Assembly: GCF_000349845.1 (NCBI RefSeq)
Contig: NC_020829.1
Span: 4,905,001-4,969,000 of the forward strand
DNA from: Pseudomonas sp. ATCC 13867
GTDB lineage: Bacteria; Pseudomonadota; Gammaproteobacteria; Pseudomonadales; Pseudomonadaceae
Direction of reading: 5' to 3'
DNA length: 64,000 bases
Shown: piece by piece, positions 30,443-40,078 of the stretch
How the letters are laid out: each line of letters starts with the position of its first letter
Numbering within the stretch: position 1 is the stretch's first letter
Notes under the pieces: model-generated
Database searches by the model: none
The model's input: the letters and a program-made list of their open reading frames with translations, nothing else
Told to the model about the DNA's origin: nothing
Position numbers and translations under genes: made by a program

Positions 30443-30889
30443 TTACTCGGCGACTACAACCACGTGCAGGGTTGCATCAACATCCATGTGCAGTTGCACT
30501 TCGATGTTGTATTCGCCTACAGCGCGCAGGGCGCCGTCGGGCAGGCGAACTTCGCTCTTTTCCAGCGGGTAGCCGGCAGCCGAAACGGCGTCGGCGATGT
30601 CGCGGGTGCCGATCGAACCGAACAGCTTGCCTTCGTCGCCAGCGTGGGCGCCGATGGTCACGATCAGTTCGGCCAGTTGGGCAGCACGGGCTTCAGCAGC
30701 GGCTTTCTTCTCGGCAGCGGCTTTTTCCAGCTCTGCGCGGCGCTCTTCGAAAGCAGCGACGTTGGCAGCGGTGGCAGCGGTGGCTTTGCCCTGCGGCAGC
30801 AGGTAGTTACGGGCGTAACCGCCCTTTACGTTCAGCTTGTCGCCCAGGTTGCCCAGTTTGGCGATCTTTTCCAGCAGGATGACTTCCAT
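30443..30889 (-). CDS. rplI: 50S ribosomal protein L9
   Basis: 148 residues. The N-terminal rRNA-binding domain is [20 protein letters not shown] plus [16 protein letters not shown], followed by the long connecting alpha helix ([20 protein letters not shown]) and a C-terminal domain ending LHVVVVAE. Length and order are standard for L9. Last gene of the rpsF operon, 21 nt after the DUF2232 gene. Confidence 0.98.
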   Translation of the reverse strand: MEVILLEKIAKLGNLGDKLNVKGGYARNYLLPQGKATAATAANVAAFEERRAELEKAAAEKKAAAEARAAQLAELIVTIGAHAGDEGKLFGSIGTRDIADAVSAAGYPLEKSEVRLPDGALRAVGEYNIEVQLHMDVDATLHVVVVAE

Positions 30890-30910
30890 TTGAGTCTTAC
30901 CTCTTAACTT

Positions 30911-31780
30911 TTAACCTTCACCGTTCGCGGCACCCTGGCGCTTCGCCAGACGACCGCGAAAATCAAACAGACTGTCGACTACGGCGACAAGACAGATCAC
31001 ATTGCCCAGTACGAATACCAGCAGGTACAGCGGTGCCAGCCAGAAGCCCGGAAGCTTCTTCAGCGCGACCAGCCCGTGGCCCAGTGCGATCCCGGCGAAC
31101 AGCAGCGGGATCATGCACAGCGGCGCCAGCATGGTGGCCGCGGGACCTGCGAAGGGCAGCGCCACGACACCGACCAGCAGCGCGATAGCCGTGCCCGGCG
31201 ACAGGCGCAGTGCGCGGAACTCGCGGCCAAACCCTTCCGGGTTGAACAGCACTGCCTGCCAATAACGCGCCAGCATCAGGCACATCAGGCTGATCGTCTG
31301 CAGCGAGGCTGCCATCAGGCCGGTGATGGTCGGAACCATCTCCGCCTGCAGGGCGGCCATCTGTTCCGGCGAAAGCTTGGCTTCGGCCAGAACCTGCGGC
31401 AGTGCCTTGCCGAACGCATCGGCAAGAGCAGCGACCAACCCGGCCGACACCGTGCTGAGCAGCAGCACGAACACCGCACCGAGCACAACGCTCGCCAGCA
31501 TCACCTGGTTCCAGGACACCCTGCTGCGCAGAACCTGCGCCAGCACGGCACTACCCACCAGAACCAGACTCACGCTGGGGTCACCCAGGTACCACCAGGC
31601 CAGTGCCGGAAGCAGCGCCCAGGCCAGGATGCCAAAGGCATCACGCGGACCACGACGCAACAGCACCAGACTGCCTGCTGCGGCACCAAGCCAGAACAAC
31701 GGCTGCAGTACCGCGGCTGCGACGACCACCAGGGTCGCCTGCATGCGGCCTCGCATGACGAATTCAGCCAATGCGCGCAT
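30911..31780 (-). CDS. DUF2232-like polytopic membrane protein of unknown function
   Basis: A 289-residue, very hydrophobic protein with about eight membrane segments and no catalytic motif that I recognise. Conserved-looking stretches are YWQAVLFNPEGFGREFRALR and LPGFWLAPLYLLVFVLGNV. It lies between rpsR and rplI, the usual position for this gene in Pseudomonas, and would be produced with ribosomal proteins. The DUF2232/YybS-like label is from memory of the locus. Its function is unknown. Confidence 0.8.
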   Translation of the reverse strand: MRALAEFVMRGRMQATLVVVAAAVLQPLFWLGAAAGSLVLLRRGPRDAFGILAWALLPALAWWYLGDPSVSLVLVGSAVLAQVLRSRVSWNQVMLASVVLGAVFVLLLSTVSAGLVAALADAFGKALPQVLAEAKLSPEQMAALQAEMVPTITGLMAASLQTISLMCLMLARYWQAVLFNPEGFGREFRALRLSPGTAIALLVGVVALPFAGPAATMLAPLCMIPLLFAGIALGHGLVALKKLPGFWLAPLYLLVFVLGNVICLVAVVDSLFDFRGRLAKRQGAANGEG

Positions 31781-31814
31781 GCGATCTATCCATCAATTCC
31801 AGTCGACTGCCCGA

Positions 31815-32045
31815 TCAACGGCCGTGGCTGTCGGTGTAGGGAAGCAGGGCCAGGTAGCGGGCGCGCTTGATAGCGGTGGCCAGCTGACGCTGGTACTTGG
31901 CCTTGGTGCCGGTGATGCGGCTCGGAACGATCTTGCCGGTTTCGGAAACATAGGCCTTCAGGGTGTTGAGATCCTTGTAATCGATCTCTTTCACGCCTTC
32001 AGCGGTGAAACGGCAGAACTTACGACGACGGAAGAAACGTGCCAT
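31815..32045 (-). CDS. rpsR: 30S ribosomal protein S18
   Basis: 76 residues: [20 protein letters not shown], then [20 protein letters not shown] and the basic tail [19 protein letters not shown]18 pairs with S6 on the 30S platform. It lies 29 nt after rpsF; the priB gene found between them in enterics is absent. Confidence 0.98.
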   Translation of the reverse strand: MARFFRRRKFCRFTAEGVKEIDYKDLNTLKAYVSETGKIVPSRITGTKAKYQRQLATAIKRARYLALLPYTDSHGR

Positions 32046-32074
32046 GTGTGTGGCTCCTCAATACTGGTCCGGGA

Positions 32075-32491
32075 TTACTCGTCAGCGCTGTCGCGGCTAT
32101 CTTCGCCGTCAGCGGACTCGCCCTCGTTCGATTCGGGACGCTCACGGCGCTCGCGGCGCTCGTTGCGGCTCTCTTCGGCCTTCAGCATTTCGGACTGGCC
32201 GGTAACGGCTTCGTCGCGACGGATGACCATGTTACGGATCACGGCGTCGTTGTAACGGAAGTTGTCTTCCATTTCTGCCAGGGCCTTGGCAGTGCACTCG
32301 ACGTTCATCAGAACGTAGTGGGCCTTGTGCACGTTGTTGATGGCGTAAGCCAGCTGACGACGGCCCCAGTCTTCCAGACGGTGGACTTTGCCGCCGTCTT
32401 CTTCGATGGCCTTGGTGTAACGCTCGACCATGCCACCGACTTGTTCGCTCTGGTCCGGGTGAACCAGGAACACGATTTCGTAATGACGCAT
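32075..32491 (-). CDS. rpsF: 30S ribosomal protein S6
   Basis: 138 residues: [20 protein letters not shown], core [20 protein letters not shown], then an acidic/basic C-terminal tail ending in EDSRDSADE of the kind modified by RimK-type glutamate ligases. First gene of the rpsF-rpsR-DUF2232-rplI operon. The leader carries a hairpin resembling the S6:S18 autoregulatory element. Confidence 0.97.
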   Translation of the reverse strand: MRHYEIVFLVHPDQSEQVGGMVERYTKAIEEDGGKVHRLEDWGRRQLAYAINNVHKAHYVLMNVECTAKALAEMEDNFRYNDAVIRNMVIRRDEAVTGQSEMLKAEESRNERRERRERPESNEGESADGEDSRDSADE

Positions 32492-32512
32492 AAATGCTCC
32501 TTACGGATTGCA

Positions 32513-32535
32513 GCCTGCCGACGAAGCGGTCAGGC
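32513..32535 (-). promoter_or_regulatory. Candidate S6:S18-binding hairpin in the rpsF leader
   Basis: On the mRNA strand, GCCTG-A-CCG-CTTCGT-CGG-CAGGC forms a 5-bp stem, a bulge, and a CCG/CGG helix, 22-44 nt upstream of the rpsF AUG. The known S6:S18 regulatory RNA in rpsF leaders uses a CCG trinucleotide near a bulge to mimic the 16S site. The match is by eye and not covariance tested. Confidence 0.45.
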
Positions 32536-32669
32536 AAGGAGTGAATGATTTTTACCTTGCCACTGGGAAGGACGTGCGAACGCCTGCCCGGACGACAAGG
32601 GCCGACATTCTAGAGAAGGGGGGAAGGTGGCGCAAGGCAATTGACGATTATTTGTACAACGGGCTTTTC

Positions 32670-32740
32670 GTAGGAGCGAGCTTGCTCGCGAACCGGGCAA
32701 GCACGGAGCCGGCACCGTTCGCGAGCAAGCTCGCTCCTAC
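32670..32740. repeat. REP-type inverted repeat, copy 3
   Basis: Perfect 24-bp arms at 32670-32693 and 32717-32740 enclose 23 nt. It lies between the rlmB stop and the rpsF leader. Confidence 0.9.
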
Positions 32741-32750
32741 AAAAGCAACG

Positions 32751-33503
32751 TCAGGCGCCGGCCTTGGGCTGGCGCTGCCGGACAATCTCGAACAGGCAGA
32801 CGCCGGTGGCCACCGAGACGTTCAGGCTGCTGACGCTGCCCTGCATCGGCAGCTTGGCCAGGTAATCGCAATGCTCGCGGGTCAGGCGGCGCATACCCTT
32901 GCCCTCGGCGCCCATCACCAGCACAGTCGGCCCGGTGAGGTCGAGTTCGTAGAGCATCTGGGTCGCCTCGCCAGCGGTGCCGACGATCCACAGACCACGC
33001 TGCTGGAGTTTCTCCAGGGTGCGCGCGAGGTTGGTCACCGCCACCAGCGGGATGACTTCGGCGGCACCGCAGGCAACCTTGCGCACGGTGGCATTGAGGG
33101 TGGCGGACTTGTCCTTCGGCACGATGACCGCCAGCGCGCCCGCCGCATCGGCGGTGCGCAGGCAGGCACCGAGATTGTGCGGATCGGTCACTCCGTCCAG
33201 GGCCAGCAGCAGCGCCGGACCGGGCGTGCGCTCCAGCAGTTCCTCGAGCATGTTCTCGCCCCACACCTGGCTCGGGCTGACCTCGGCGACCACGCCCTGG
33301 TGCACGCCCTCGGCCCACTCGTCCAACTCCTTGCGGTCGCGCGTGCCCACCGGCACGCGCACCTGGCCGGCCAGCTCGACCAGCGCCTGGACGCGCGGAT
33401 CATGCCGGCCCTCGGCCAACCACAGCTGCTTGACCCGTTTCGGATGATGGCGCAGCAACGCCTCTACGGCATGGACCCCGTAGACCTTTTCCCACTGACT
33501 CAT
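32751..33503 (-). CDS. rlmB: 23S rRNA (guanosine-2'-O-)-methyltransferase RlmB
   Basis: A 250-residue SPOUT methyltransferase that methylates G2251 in the peptidyl-transferase loop. The N-terminal substrate-binding domain VYGVHAVEALLRHHPKRVKQ is followed by the SpoU motifs LALDGVTDPHNLGACLRTAD, VLVMGAEGKGMRRLTRE and LPMQGSVSSLNVSVATGVCL, which form the knotted SAM site. The start overlaps the rnr stop (ATGA 33500-33503). Confidence 0.96.
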   Translation of the reverse strand: MSQWEKVYGVHAVEALLRHHPKRVKQLWLAEGRHDPRVQALVELAGQVRVPVGTRDRKELDEWAEGVHQGVVAEVSPSQVWGENMLEELLERTPGPALLLALDGVTDPHNLGACLRTADAAGALAVIVPKDKSATLNATVRKVACGAAEVIPLVAVTNLARTLEKLQQRGLWIVGTAGEATQMLYELDLTGPTVLVMGAEGKGMRRLTREHCDYLAKLPMQGSVSSLNVSVATGVCLFEIVRQRQPKAGA

Positions 33504-36238
33504 TTCTTCGCCTTACGCTTGCTGGCCGGCGCGCCGCCCGCCGCACCCGCCTTGGGCGCGGACGAGCCCTTGCGATGCTTGGTCGGCTTGGCGGACCGGG
33601 CTTTCTGTTTCGAAGGATTGCGCGGCTTGCCCGCAGCGGGCGCGCCCTTGCCTTTGCCGTTGGCCGGTTTCTTGCTGCCGACCTTGGCTTCATCGAGCAG
33701 CGCTTTCTTCACTTCGCGGCTCTTGCGCACATCGGTATTGCCAAGCATTTCCTCGGCCTTGGCCAGCATTTCCGGGGCCACCGAAGGCAGCGCCTGGACC
33801 ACGCCAACCTTGCGCTTGCGCGGCTGGTGCGACGGCACCACGGCCACGTCGGGCGCGAAGAACGGATCGTCCGCTACCTGACGACGGGCCTTGGCCGGCT
33901 TCTCTTTGGCTGCAGCACCTTTGGGCGCCTTGCCCTTCGCAACCTTGCCCTTGGCCGGCTCAGCCTTCTCGCCACGCTTCTTGCGGCCGATGGGCGCGCT
34001 GAGCACGTTATCGGAGAGCTCGAAGTCGATCTTGCGCTCGTCCAGGTCGACGCGCGCCACCACCACTTCCACGGTGTCGCCAAGGCGGAAGCTACGGCCG
34101 GTACGCTCGCCGGAGAGGCGATGGTGGACGGCATCGAAATGGTAGTAGTCGCCCGGCAGTGCGGTAACGTGGACCAGGCCCTCGACATAGATGTCCGTCA
34201 GTTCGACGAAGATGCCGAAGCCGGTCACCGCGGTGATCACGCCGGGGAAGGTCTCGCCCACGCGCTCGCGCATGAACTCGCACTTCAGCCAGTTGGTGAC
34301 GTCGCGGGTCGCCTCGTCGGCTCGGCGCTCGGTCATCGAGCACTGCTCGCCCAGTTGCGCCAGGCGGACTTCGTCGTACGGATAGATGCGCGCCTTGGGC
34401 ATGCTGGCGGCGCCGACACGCTGTACGTGCTCGGAGGCCGCCTTGGAGCGGATCAGGCCGCGGATGGCGCGATGGGTCAGCAGGTCCGGGTAGCGCCGGA
34501 TCGGCGAGGTGAAGTGGGTGTAGGCCTCGTAGTTCAGGCCGAAGTGGCCGGCGTTCTCCGGGCTGTACACCGCCTGGCTCAGGGAGCGCAGCATCACGGT
34601 CTGGATCAGTTGCAGGTCCGGGCGACCCTGGATCGACTCCAACAGCTTCTGGTAATCCGCCGGGGTCGGCTCGCCCTTGCCGCGATACAGGGTCAGGCCC
34701 AGTTCGCCGAGGAACTGCCGCAGGTTGTTCAGCTTCTCCTGCGGCGGACCGTCGTGGACGCGGTACAGCGCCGGGATAGCGTGCTTCTCGAGGAACTTGG
34801 CGGTGGCGACGTTGGCCGCCAGCATGCATTCCTCGATCAGCTTGTGCGCGTCGTTGCGCTGGGTCGGGCGGATCTCCGAGATCTTGCGATCCGCACCGAA
34901 GACGATGCGGGTTTCCTGGGTCTCGAAGTCGATCGCCCCGCGCACGTGGCGCGCGCCGACCAGCACCTTGTACAGGTCATAAAGCGTGTTCAGGTGCGGC
35001 ACCACCGCCGGCAACTGCTCCTTCAGGCGCTGGCCTTCGGAGCTGTCCGGGGTTTCCAGGTACTGGCTGACCTTGGTGTAGGTCAGGCGCGCATGGGAAT
35101 GGATGACCGCCTCGTAGAACTGGTAGTCGGTCATCTTGCCGGCCTTGGAGAGATTCATCTCGCAGACCATGGCCAGGCGATCGACCAGCGGATTCAGGGA
35201 GCACAGGCCGTTGGAGAGGATCTCCGGCAGCATCGGGATCACGCGCCCGGGGAAGTACACCGAGTTGCCGCGCTTGGCCGCCTCCTCATCCAGGGCCGAG
35301 CCGACCTTCACATAATGAGAGACGTCGGCGATGGCGACGAACAGCTTCCAGCCGCCACCCTTGCGCTTCTCGGCGTAGACCGCGTCGTCGAAGTCGCGGG
35401 CGTCCTCACCATCGATGGTCACGAAAGGCAGGGCGCGCAGGTCGACGCGCTTCTCCTTGTCCTTTTCCGCCACTTCGGGCTTGAGCTTGGCCGCTTCCTT
35501 CTCCACGGCCTCGGGCCAGGTGTGGGGAATGTCGTAGCTGCGCAGGGCGACTTCGATCTCCATGCCCGGCGCCATGTAGTCGCCGAGCACTTCCAGCACC
35601 TCACCCTGGGCCTGGCGATGCACGCTCGGCCAGACATCGATACGCACCTGGACGAACTGGTTGTGCTTGGCCTTGCCGGCCTTGCCCGGCGGGATCAGCA
35701 CTTCCTGCTGGATCTTCGGGTTGTCGGCCACCACCGTACCGATGCCACTCTCGTCGAAGTAGCGGCCGACGATGGTCTCGTGGGCGCGTTCGACCACTTC
35801 CACAATGGCACCTTCGCGGCGGCCACGGCGATCGAAGCCGGACACGCGCGCCAGGGCACGGTCGCCGTCGAACACCAGGCGCATCTGCGTCGGGCTGAGG
35901 AACAGGTCGTCGCTGCCGTCATCGGGGATCAGGAAGCCGAAGCCGTCGCGGTGGCCGGCGATGCGGCCGAGGATCAGGTCGAGCTTGTCCACCGGCGCGT
36001 AGGCGCCACGGCGGGTATAGATGAGCTGGCCGTCGCGCTCCATCGCGCGCAAGCGCCGGCGCAGCGCCTCTTCCGACTCTTCGCCGGAGAGACCGAATTC
36101 ATCGAGCAATTGGGCCCGCGTGGCAGGCGCGCCGCGTTCGGCGAGATGCGCCAGGATGAGTTCGCGGCTGGGGATGGGGTTTTCGTATTTTTCCGCCTCG
36201 CGGGCGGCCTCGGGATCGAGGTTTTGCCAATCGGCCAT
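33500..36238 (-). CDS. rnr: Ribonuclease R (3'-5' exoribonuclease)
   Basis: A 912-residue RNB-family exonuclease that degrades structured RNA. In order: a helix-turn-helix-like N-terminus, cold-shock domains (GHRDGFGFLIPDDGSDDLFL), the RNB catalytic domain with TIDGEDARDFDDAVYAEKRK (catalytic aspartates) and HFTSPIRRYPDLLTHRAI, an S1 domain (ERVGETFPGVITAVTGFGIF), and a long Lys/Ala-rich tail of about 170 residues. ATG 36238 is divergent from the tRNA-Leu genes. Co-transcribed with rlmB. Confidence 0.97.
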   Translation of the reverse strand: MADWQNLDPEAAREAEKYENPIPSRELILAHLAERGAPATRAQLLDEFGLSGEESEEALRRRLRAMERDGQLIYTRRGAYAPVDKLDLILGRIAGHRDGFGFLIPDDGSDDLFLSPTQMRLVFDGDRALARVSGFDRRGRREGAIVEVVERAHETIVGRYFDESGIGTVVADNPKIQQEVLIPPGKAGKAKHNQFVQVRIDVWPSVHRQAQGEVLEVLGDYMAPGMEIEVALRSYDIPHTWPEAVEKEAAKLKPEVAEKDKEKRVDLRALPFVTIDGEDARDFDDAVYAEKRKGGGWKLFVAIADVSHYVKVGSALDEEAAKRGNSVYFPGRVIPMLPEILSNGLCSLNPLVDRLAMVCEMNLSKAGKMTDYQFYEAVIHSHARLTYTKVSQYLETPDSSEGQRLKEQLPAVVPHLNTLYDLYKVLVGARHVRGAIDFETQETRIVFGADRKISEIRPTQRNDAHKLIEECMLAANVATAKFLEKHAIPALYRVHDGPPQEKLNNLRQFLGELGLTLYRGKGEPTPADYQKLLESIQGRPDLQLIQTVMLRSLSQAVYSPENAGHFGLNYEAYTHFTSPIRRYPDLLTHRAIRGLIRSKAASEHVQRVGAASMPKARIYPYDEVRLAQLGEQCSMTERRADEATRDVTNWLKCEFMRERVGETFPGVITAVTGFGIFVELTDIYVEGLVHVTALPGDYYHFDAVHHRLSGERTGRSFRLGDTVEVVVARVDLDERKIDFELSDNVLSAPIGRKKRGEKAEPAKGKVAKGKAPKGAAAKEKPAKARRQVADDPFFAPDVAVVPSHQPRKRKVGVVQALPSVAPEMLAKAEEMLGNTDVRKSREVKKALLDEAKVGSKKPANGKGKGAPAAGKPRNPSKQKARSAKPTKHRKGSSAPKAGAAGGAPASKRKAKK

Positions 36239-36351
36239 TAAAGTGAGGTCACCTTATCTATATAGGGATGGTTCGCCATCTGCTTATTGAAGCGCGAAAT
36301 CCGCTCGTCGGTCAGCTTTGGGCACGAATAAATTTTTTATCGCATCAGGGG

Positions 36352-36380
36352 TTTACAAGCGAAACCTGGCTCCGTATAGT
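36352..36380 (+). promoter_or_regulatory. Sigma-70 promoter of the tRNA-Leu genes
   Basis: -35 TTTACA (36352-36357), 17-nt spacer, -10 TATAGT (36375-36380), followed by the GC-rich stretch TCGCGCCC typical of a stringent-response discriminator at stable-RNA promoters. Transcription would start near 36388, about 55 nt before the first tRNA. The other half of this 205-bp spacer holds the divergent rnr upstream region, with an AT-rich TATATAGAT element near 36257-36265. Confidence 0.7.
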
Positions 36381-36443
36381 TCGCGCCCACAGCGTCACAC
36401 AGACGTTGTAACACGGAAGCGATGAGCGATCATCACATCCCGT

Positions 36444-36530
36444 GCCCAGGTGGCGGAATTGGTAGACGCACTAGGTTCAGGTCCTAGCGGTGGCAACACC
36501 GTGGAAGTTCGAGTCTTCTCCTGGGCACCA
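36444..36530 (+). tRNA. tRNA-Leu(CAG), copy 1
   Basis: 87 nt with encoded CCA. Acceptor arms are GCCCAGG / CCTGGGC and the discriminator is A. The anticodon stem CTAGG / CCTAG encloses TTCAGGT, giving anticodon CAG for CUG codons, the main leucine codon here. The long variable arm (GGTGGCAACACC) marks a class II tRNA, and the T arm contains GTTCGAGTC. Confidence 0.97.
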
Positions 36531-36677
36531 CTTATTCAAGGATAAAGTCAGTCGATGACAGACTTCATCCCGGCGGGTTCGGAACCCTGATAACCGAACG
36601 ATAGACCGCCCGATGCAGCCAAGGGTTGCATCACCGCAAGACGATGAGCGATCATCGCACCCCATGCTGAAAAGCAT

Positions 36678-36764
36678 GCCCAGGTGGCGGAATTGGTAGA
36701 CGCACTAGGTTCAGGTCCTAGCGGTGGCAACACCGTGGAAGTTCGAGTCTTCTCCTGGGCACCA
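36678..36764 (+). tRNA. tRNA-Leu(CAG), copy 2
   Basis: Identical over all 87 nt to the copy 147 nt upstream. It is preceded by a small hairpin CATGCT-GAAA-AGCATG (36663-36678) that may be a processing signal, and followed by the shared terminator. Confidence 0.97.
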
Positions 36765-36770
36765 TCTTCA

Positions 36771-36806
36771 AACGAAAAAGCCGAGCACTGCTCGGCTTTT
36801 TCGTTT
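36771..36806 (+). terminator. Terminator of the tRNA-Leu transcript
   Basis: Stem GCCGAGC-ACT-GCTCGGC (36780-36796) flanked by A-run and T-run (CTTTTTTCGTTTT), starting 7 nt after the second tRNA. Confidence 0.9.
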
Positions 36807-36938
36807 TCGGCTTTCTGCAATTCAGCCCCTCTCCGCCCCCACTCGCCACCCCAGCGTACGGACAGGCACGCGGCGAATCAGCCTCAACCCAACCAGCAGC
36901 ATGCCCCTCCGATTCGCTCGCACCCCCAGAAACGACAA

Positions 36939-36958
36939 CGGGCCGCATAAGCGGCCCG
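36939..36958 (-). terminator. Terminator of purA
   Basis: 8-bp perfect stem CGGGCCGC / GCGGCCCG with a 4-nt loop, then TTGTCGTTTC on the minus strand, 20 nt after the purA stop. The rest of 36807-36938 shows nothing. Confidence 0.7.
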
Positions 36959-36977
36959 CTGCGATCCACAACGCGAA

Positions 36978-38339
<1,362 letters not shown>

Positions 38340-39518
38340 TCAGAGCGCAGCCACCTGCCAATTGCCATCGCGAACCAGCAATTGCTGGTCGCAGCCCGCT
38401 TCGGTAGCCGAAGCCGCATCCTGCCCGGGCAGCGCCTGCACCACGCGCACACCCTGACGGCGCAACTGCTGCACCGCCCGCCACAAGCCAGCCCCGTCGG
38501 CCGGCGCCCAGACTCCGGTGCGCGGCTCGTCGAGCTGGGCGCGGCCGAGAGTGACCAGGGTCTTCAGGTCGGTAGAAAAACCGGTGGCCGGACGTGCGCG
38601 ACCGAAGTCCGCGCCAATGTCGTCGTAACGGCCGCCCTGGGCAATGGACTCGCCAACCCCAGGCACGAACGCAGCGAACACCACGCCCGTGTGATAGTGA
38701 TAGCCACGCAGTTCGCCGAGATCGAAGTACAACGGCAACTGCGGGAAGCGCGCGGCCAGCGAGTCGGCGATGGCCGTGATGTCGGCCAGCGCGACCTGTA
38801 CCGCAGCCGGAGCGCCGGCGAGCACTTCGCGCGCCTGGTCCAGCACTTCGCGGCTGCCGCACAGCTCGGCGAGCGCACGGAGCATGCCGGCAAGCTCGGC
38901 GGGCAGGCCTTCGGTCAGCGCCGCGACCTCGTCCACCGCCTTGCGCTGCAGGGCGTCGAACAGCAGCTGCTCGACTTCGCCGGACAACCCGGCGGCCTGG
39001 GCCAGGCCACGGTAGATGCCGACATGCCCGAGGTCCATGTGCACGTCCGGCACCTGGGCCATTTCCAGCATGTCGAGCATCAGGCTGATGACTTCGACGT
39101 CGCCAGCCGAACCGGTATTGCCATAAAGCTCGGCACCCAGCTGGATCGGGCTGCGCGAAGTCGCCAGCGCACGCGGACGGGCGTGCAGCACGCTGCCGGC
39201 GTAGCACAGGCGGTTCGGGCCTTCACGACGCAGGCTGTGGGCGTCCATGCGGGCGACCTGCGGGGTGATATCCGCGCGGAAGCCCATCAGGCGGCCGGAC
39301 GCCGGGTCGGTGACCTTGAAGGTACGCAGGTCCAGATCCTGGCCGGCACCGGTCAGCAGGGATTCCAGATATTCGATATGCGGGGTGACGACGAACTCGT
39401 AACCCCAGCGCTGGAACAGGTCCAGCACCTGACGGCGGGCTGCTTCAACGCGCGCCGCCTCCGGTGGCAGCACTTCTTCGATCCCATCCGGCAGTAGCCA
39501 GCGGTCTACCGTTGCCAT
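38340..39518 (-). CDS. hisZ: ATP phosphoribosyltransferase regulatory subunit HisZ
   Basis: A 392-residue histidyl-tRNA-synthetase paralogue that activates the short form of HisG in the first step of histidine synthesis. It keeps the class II synthetase-like motifs [15 protein letters not shown] and QLGAELYGN and the histidine-binding segment YYHTG-like [13 protein letters not shown]. It lacks the anticodon-binding domain of a true HisRS. Neighbours purA and DUF2065 are the usual Pseudomonas context. Confidence 0.95.
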   Translation of the reverse strand: MATVDRWLLPDGIEEVLPPEAARVEAARRQVLDLFQRWGYEFVVTPHIEYLESLLTGAGQDLDLRTFKVTDPASGRLMGFRADITPQVARMDAHSLRREGPNRLCYAGSVLHARPRALATSRSPIQLGAELYGNTGSAGDVEVISLMLDMLEMAQVPDVHMDLGHVGIYRGLAQAAGLSGEVEQLLFDALQRKAVDEVAALTEGLPAELAGMLRALAELCGSREVLDQAREVLAGAPAAVQVALADITAIADSLAARFPQLPLYFDLGELRGYHYHTGVVFAAFVPGVGESIAQGGRYDDIGADFGRARPATGFSTDLKTLVTLGRAQLDEPRTGVWAPADGAGLWRAVQQLRRQGVRVVQALPGQDAASATEAGCDQQLLVRDGNWQVAAL

Positions 39519-39549
39519 GTCGCCTCTCCCCTTTCAGCCGGGCGGCACT

Positions 39550-39735
39550 TCAATGAATGCAGTAAAGAAAGACGGTGCCGAGCAGCATGCTGCCCAGCCC
39601 GATGAGTCTCAGACTGCGGTCGCCAAGGCGCCCGAGCCCGCTCACGGCGTCGCGCCAACCACGCGGATACAGGAATGGAAGGATGCCTTCCAGCACCAGC
39701 AACAGACAGAACGCCTTGCCGAATTCCTGCCACAT
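39550..39735 (-). CDS. Small DUF2065 membrane protein
   Basis: 61 residues with two hydrophobic segments: FGKAFCLLLVLEGILPFLYP and LIGLGSMLLGTVFLYCI, with the PRGWRD linker typical of DUF2065 (YjeT-like) proteins. Function is unknown. It lies 31 nt upstream of hisZ and just downstream of the hflC terminator, as in other Pseudomonas. Confidence 0.88.
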   Translation of the reverse strand: MWQEFGKAFCLLLVLEGILPFLYPRGWRDAVSGLGRLGDRSLRLIGLGSMLLGTVFLYCIH

Positions 39736-39763
39736 GGCTCTCGTACATCATTCTCGCGGACGC

Positions 39764-39785
39764 AAAAAAGCCGGGATTTCCCGGC
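39764..39785 (-). terminator. Terminator of the hfl operon
   Basis: Minus strand GCCGGG-AAAT-CCCGGC followed by six T residues (plus-strand AAAAAA at 39764-39769). It is the first classical terminator after hflC and lies just before the DUF2065 gene. Confidence 0.85.
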
Positions 39786-39840
39786 TGACCCATGATAACA
39801 CGATTTCTCCGACGGGCGCTGCCGCCCGCCGGAGACTTGC

Positions 39841-40078
39841 AAGGGTCCGTTGATGTTTCGGCGTGAATCGCGTTGCCGCGGCAAATCACGCCAGGCTAGA
39901 CGCGGGGCGACGGTAATGGCCGCCCCTTGCCTAGTCCCGCAACGACGCATGGCGTGATTTGACGCGCAACCCGAAGGGACGAACCCCGTGTTGCGCGGCG
40001 CCCGGACCTCAATTCAGCATCGGGACAACTCGCAACACGGGGTTCGGCGCGGTCACGACGAAGCGTCGACGGACCCTT
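39841..40078. repeat. Nested inverted-repeat element of about 240 bp after hflC (MITE-like)
   Basis: Imperfect terminal inverted repeats of 25 bp (21 of 25 matching) start AAGGGTCCGT at 39841 and end ACGGACCCTT at 40078. Inside are a perfect 11-bp pair (CAAATCACGCC 39882-39892 with 39951-39961), a perfect 16-bp pair (CGAACCCCGTGTTGCG 39980-39995 with 40031-40046), and a GGGGCG / CGCCCC hairpin (39904-39926). The right end covers the first two bases of the reversed hflC stop codon. There is no coding frame and no clear target duplication. It accounts for most of the 341-bp gap 39736-40076. Confidence 0.6.

Noticed and set aside
33575..36241. 888-codon open frame antisense to rnr, and similar long antisense frames across the window
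   Set aside because: High-GC codon bias keeps the opposite frame open. The translated products are rich in His, Gln, Asp and Val without any family motif, whereas the sense frame encodes complete RNase R. The same applies to long frames antisense to liv, dnaB, purA, mutL and motAB.
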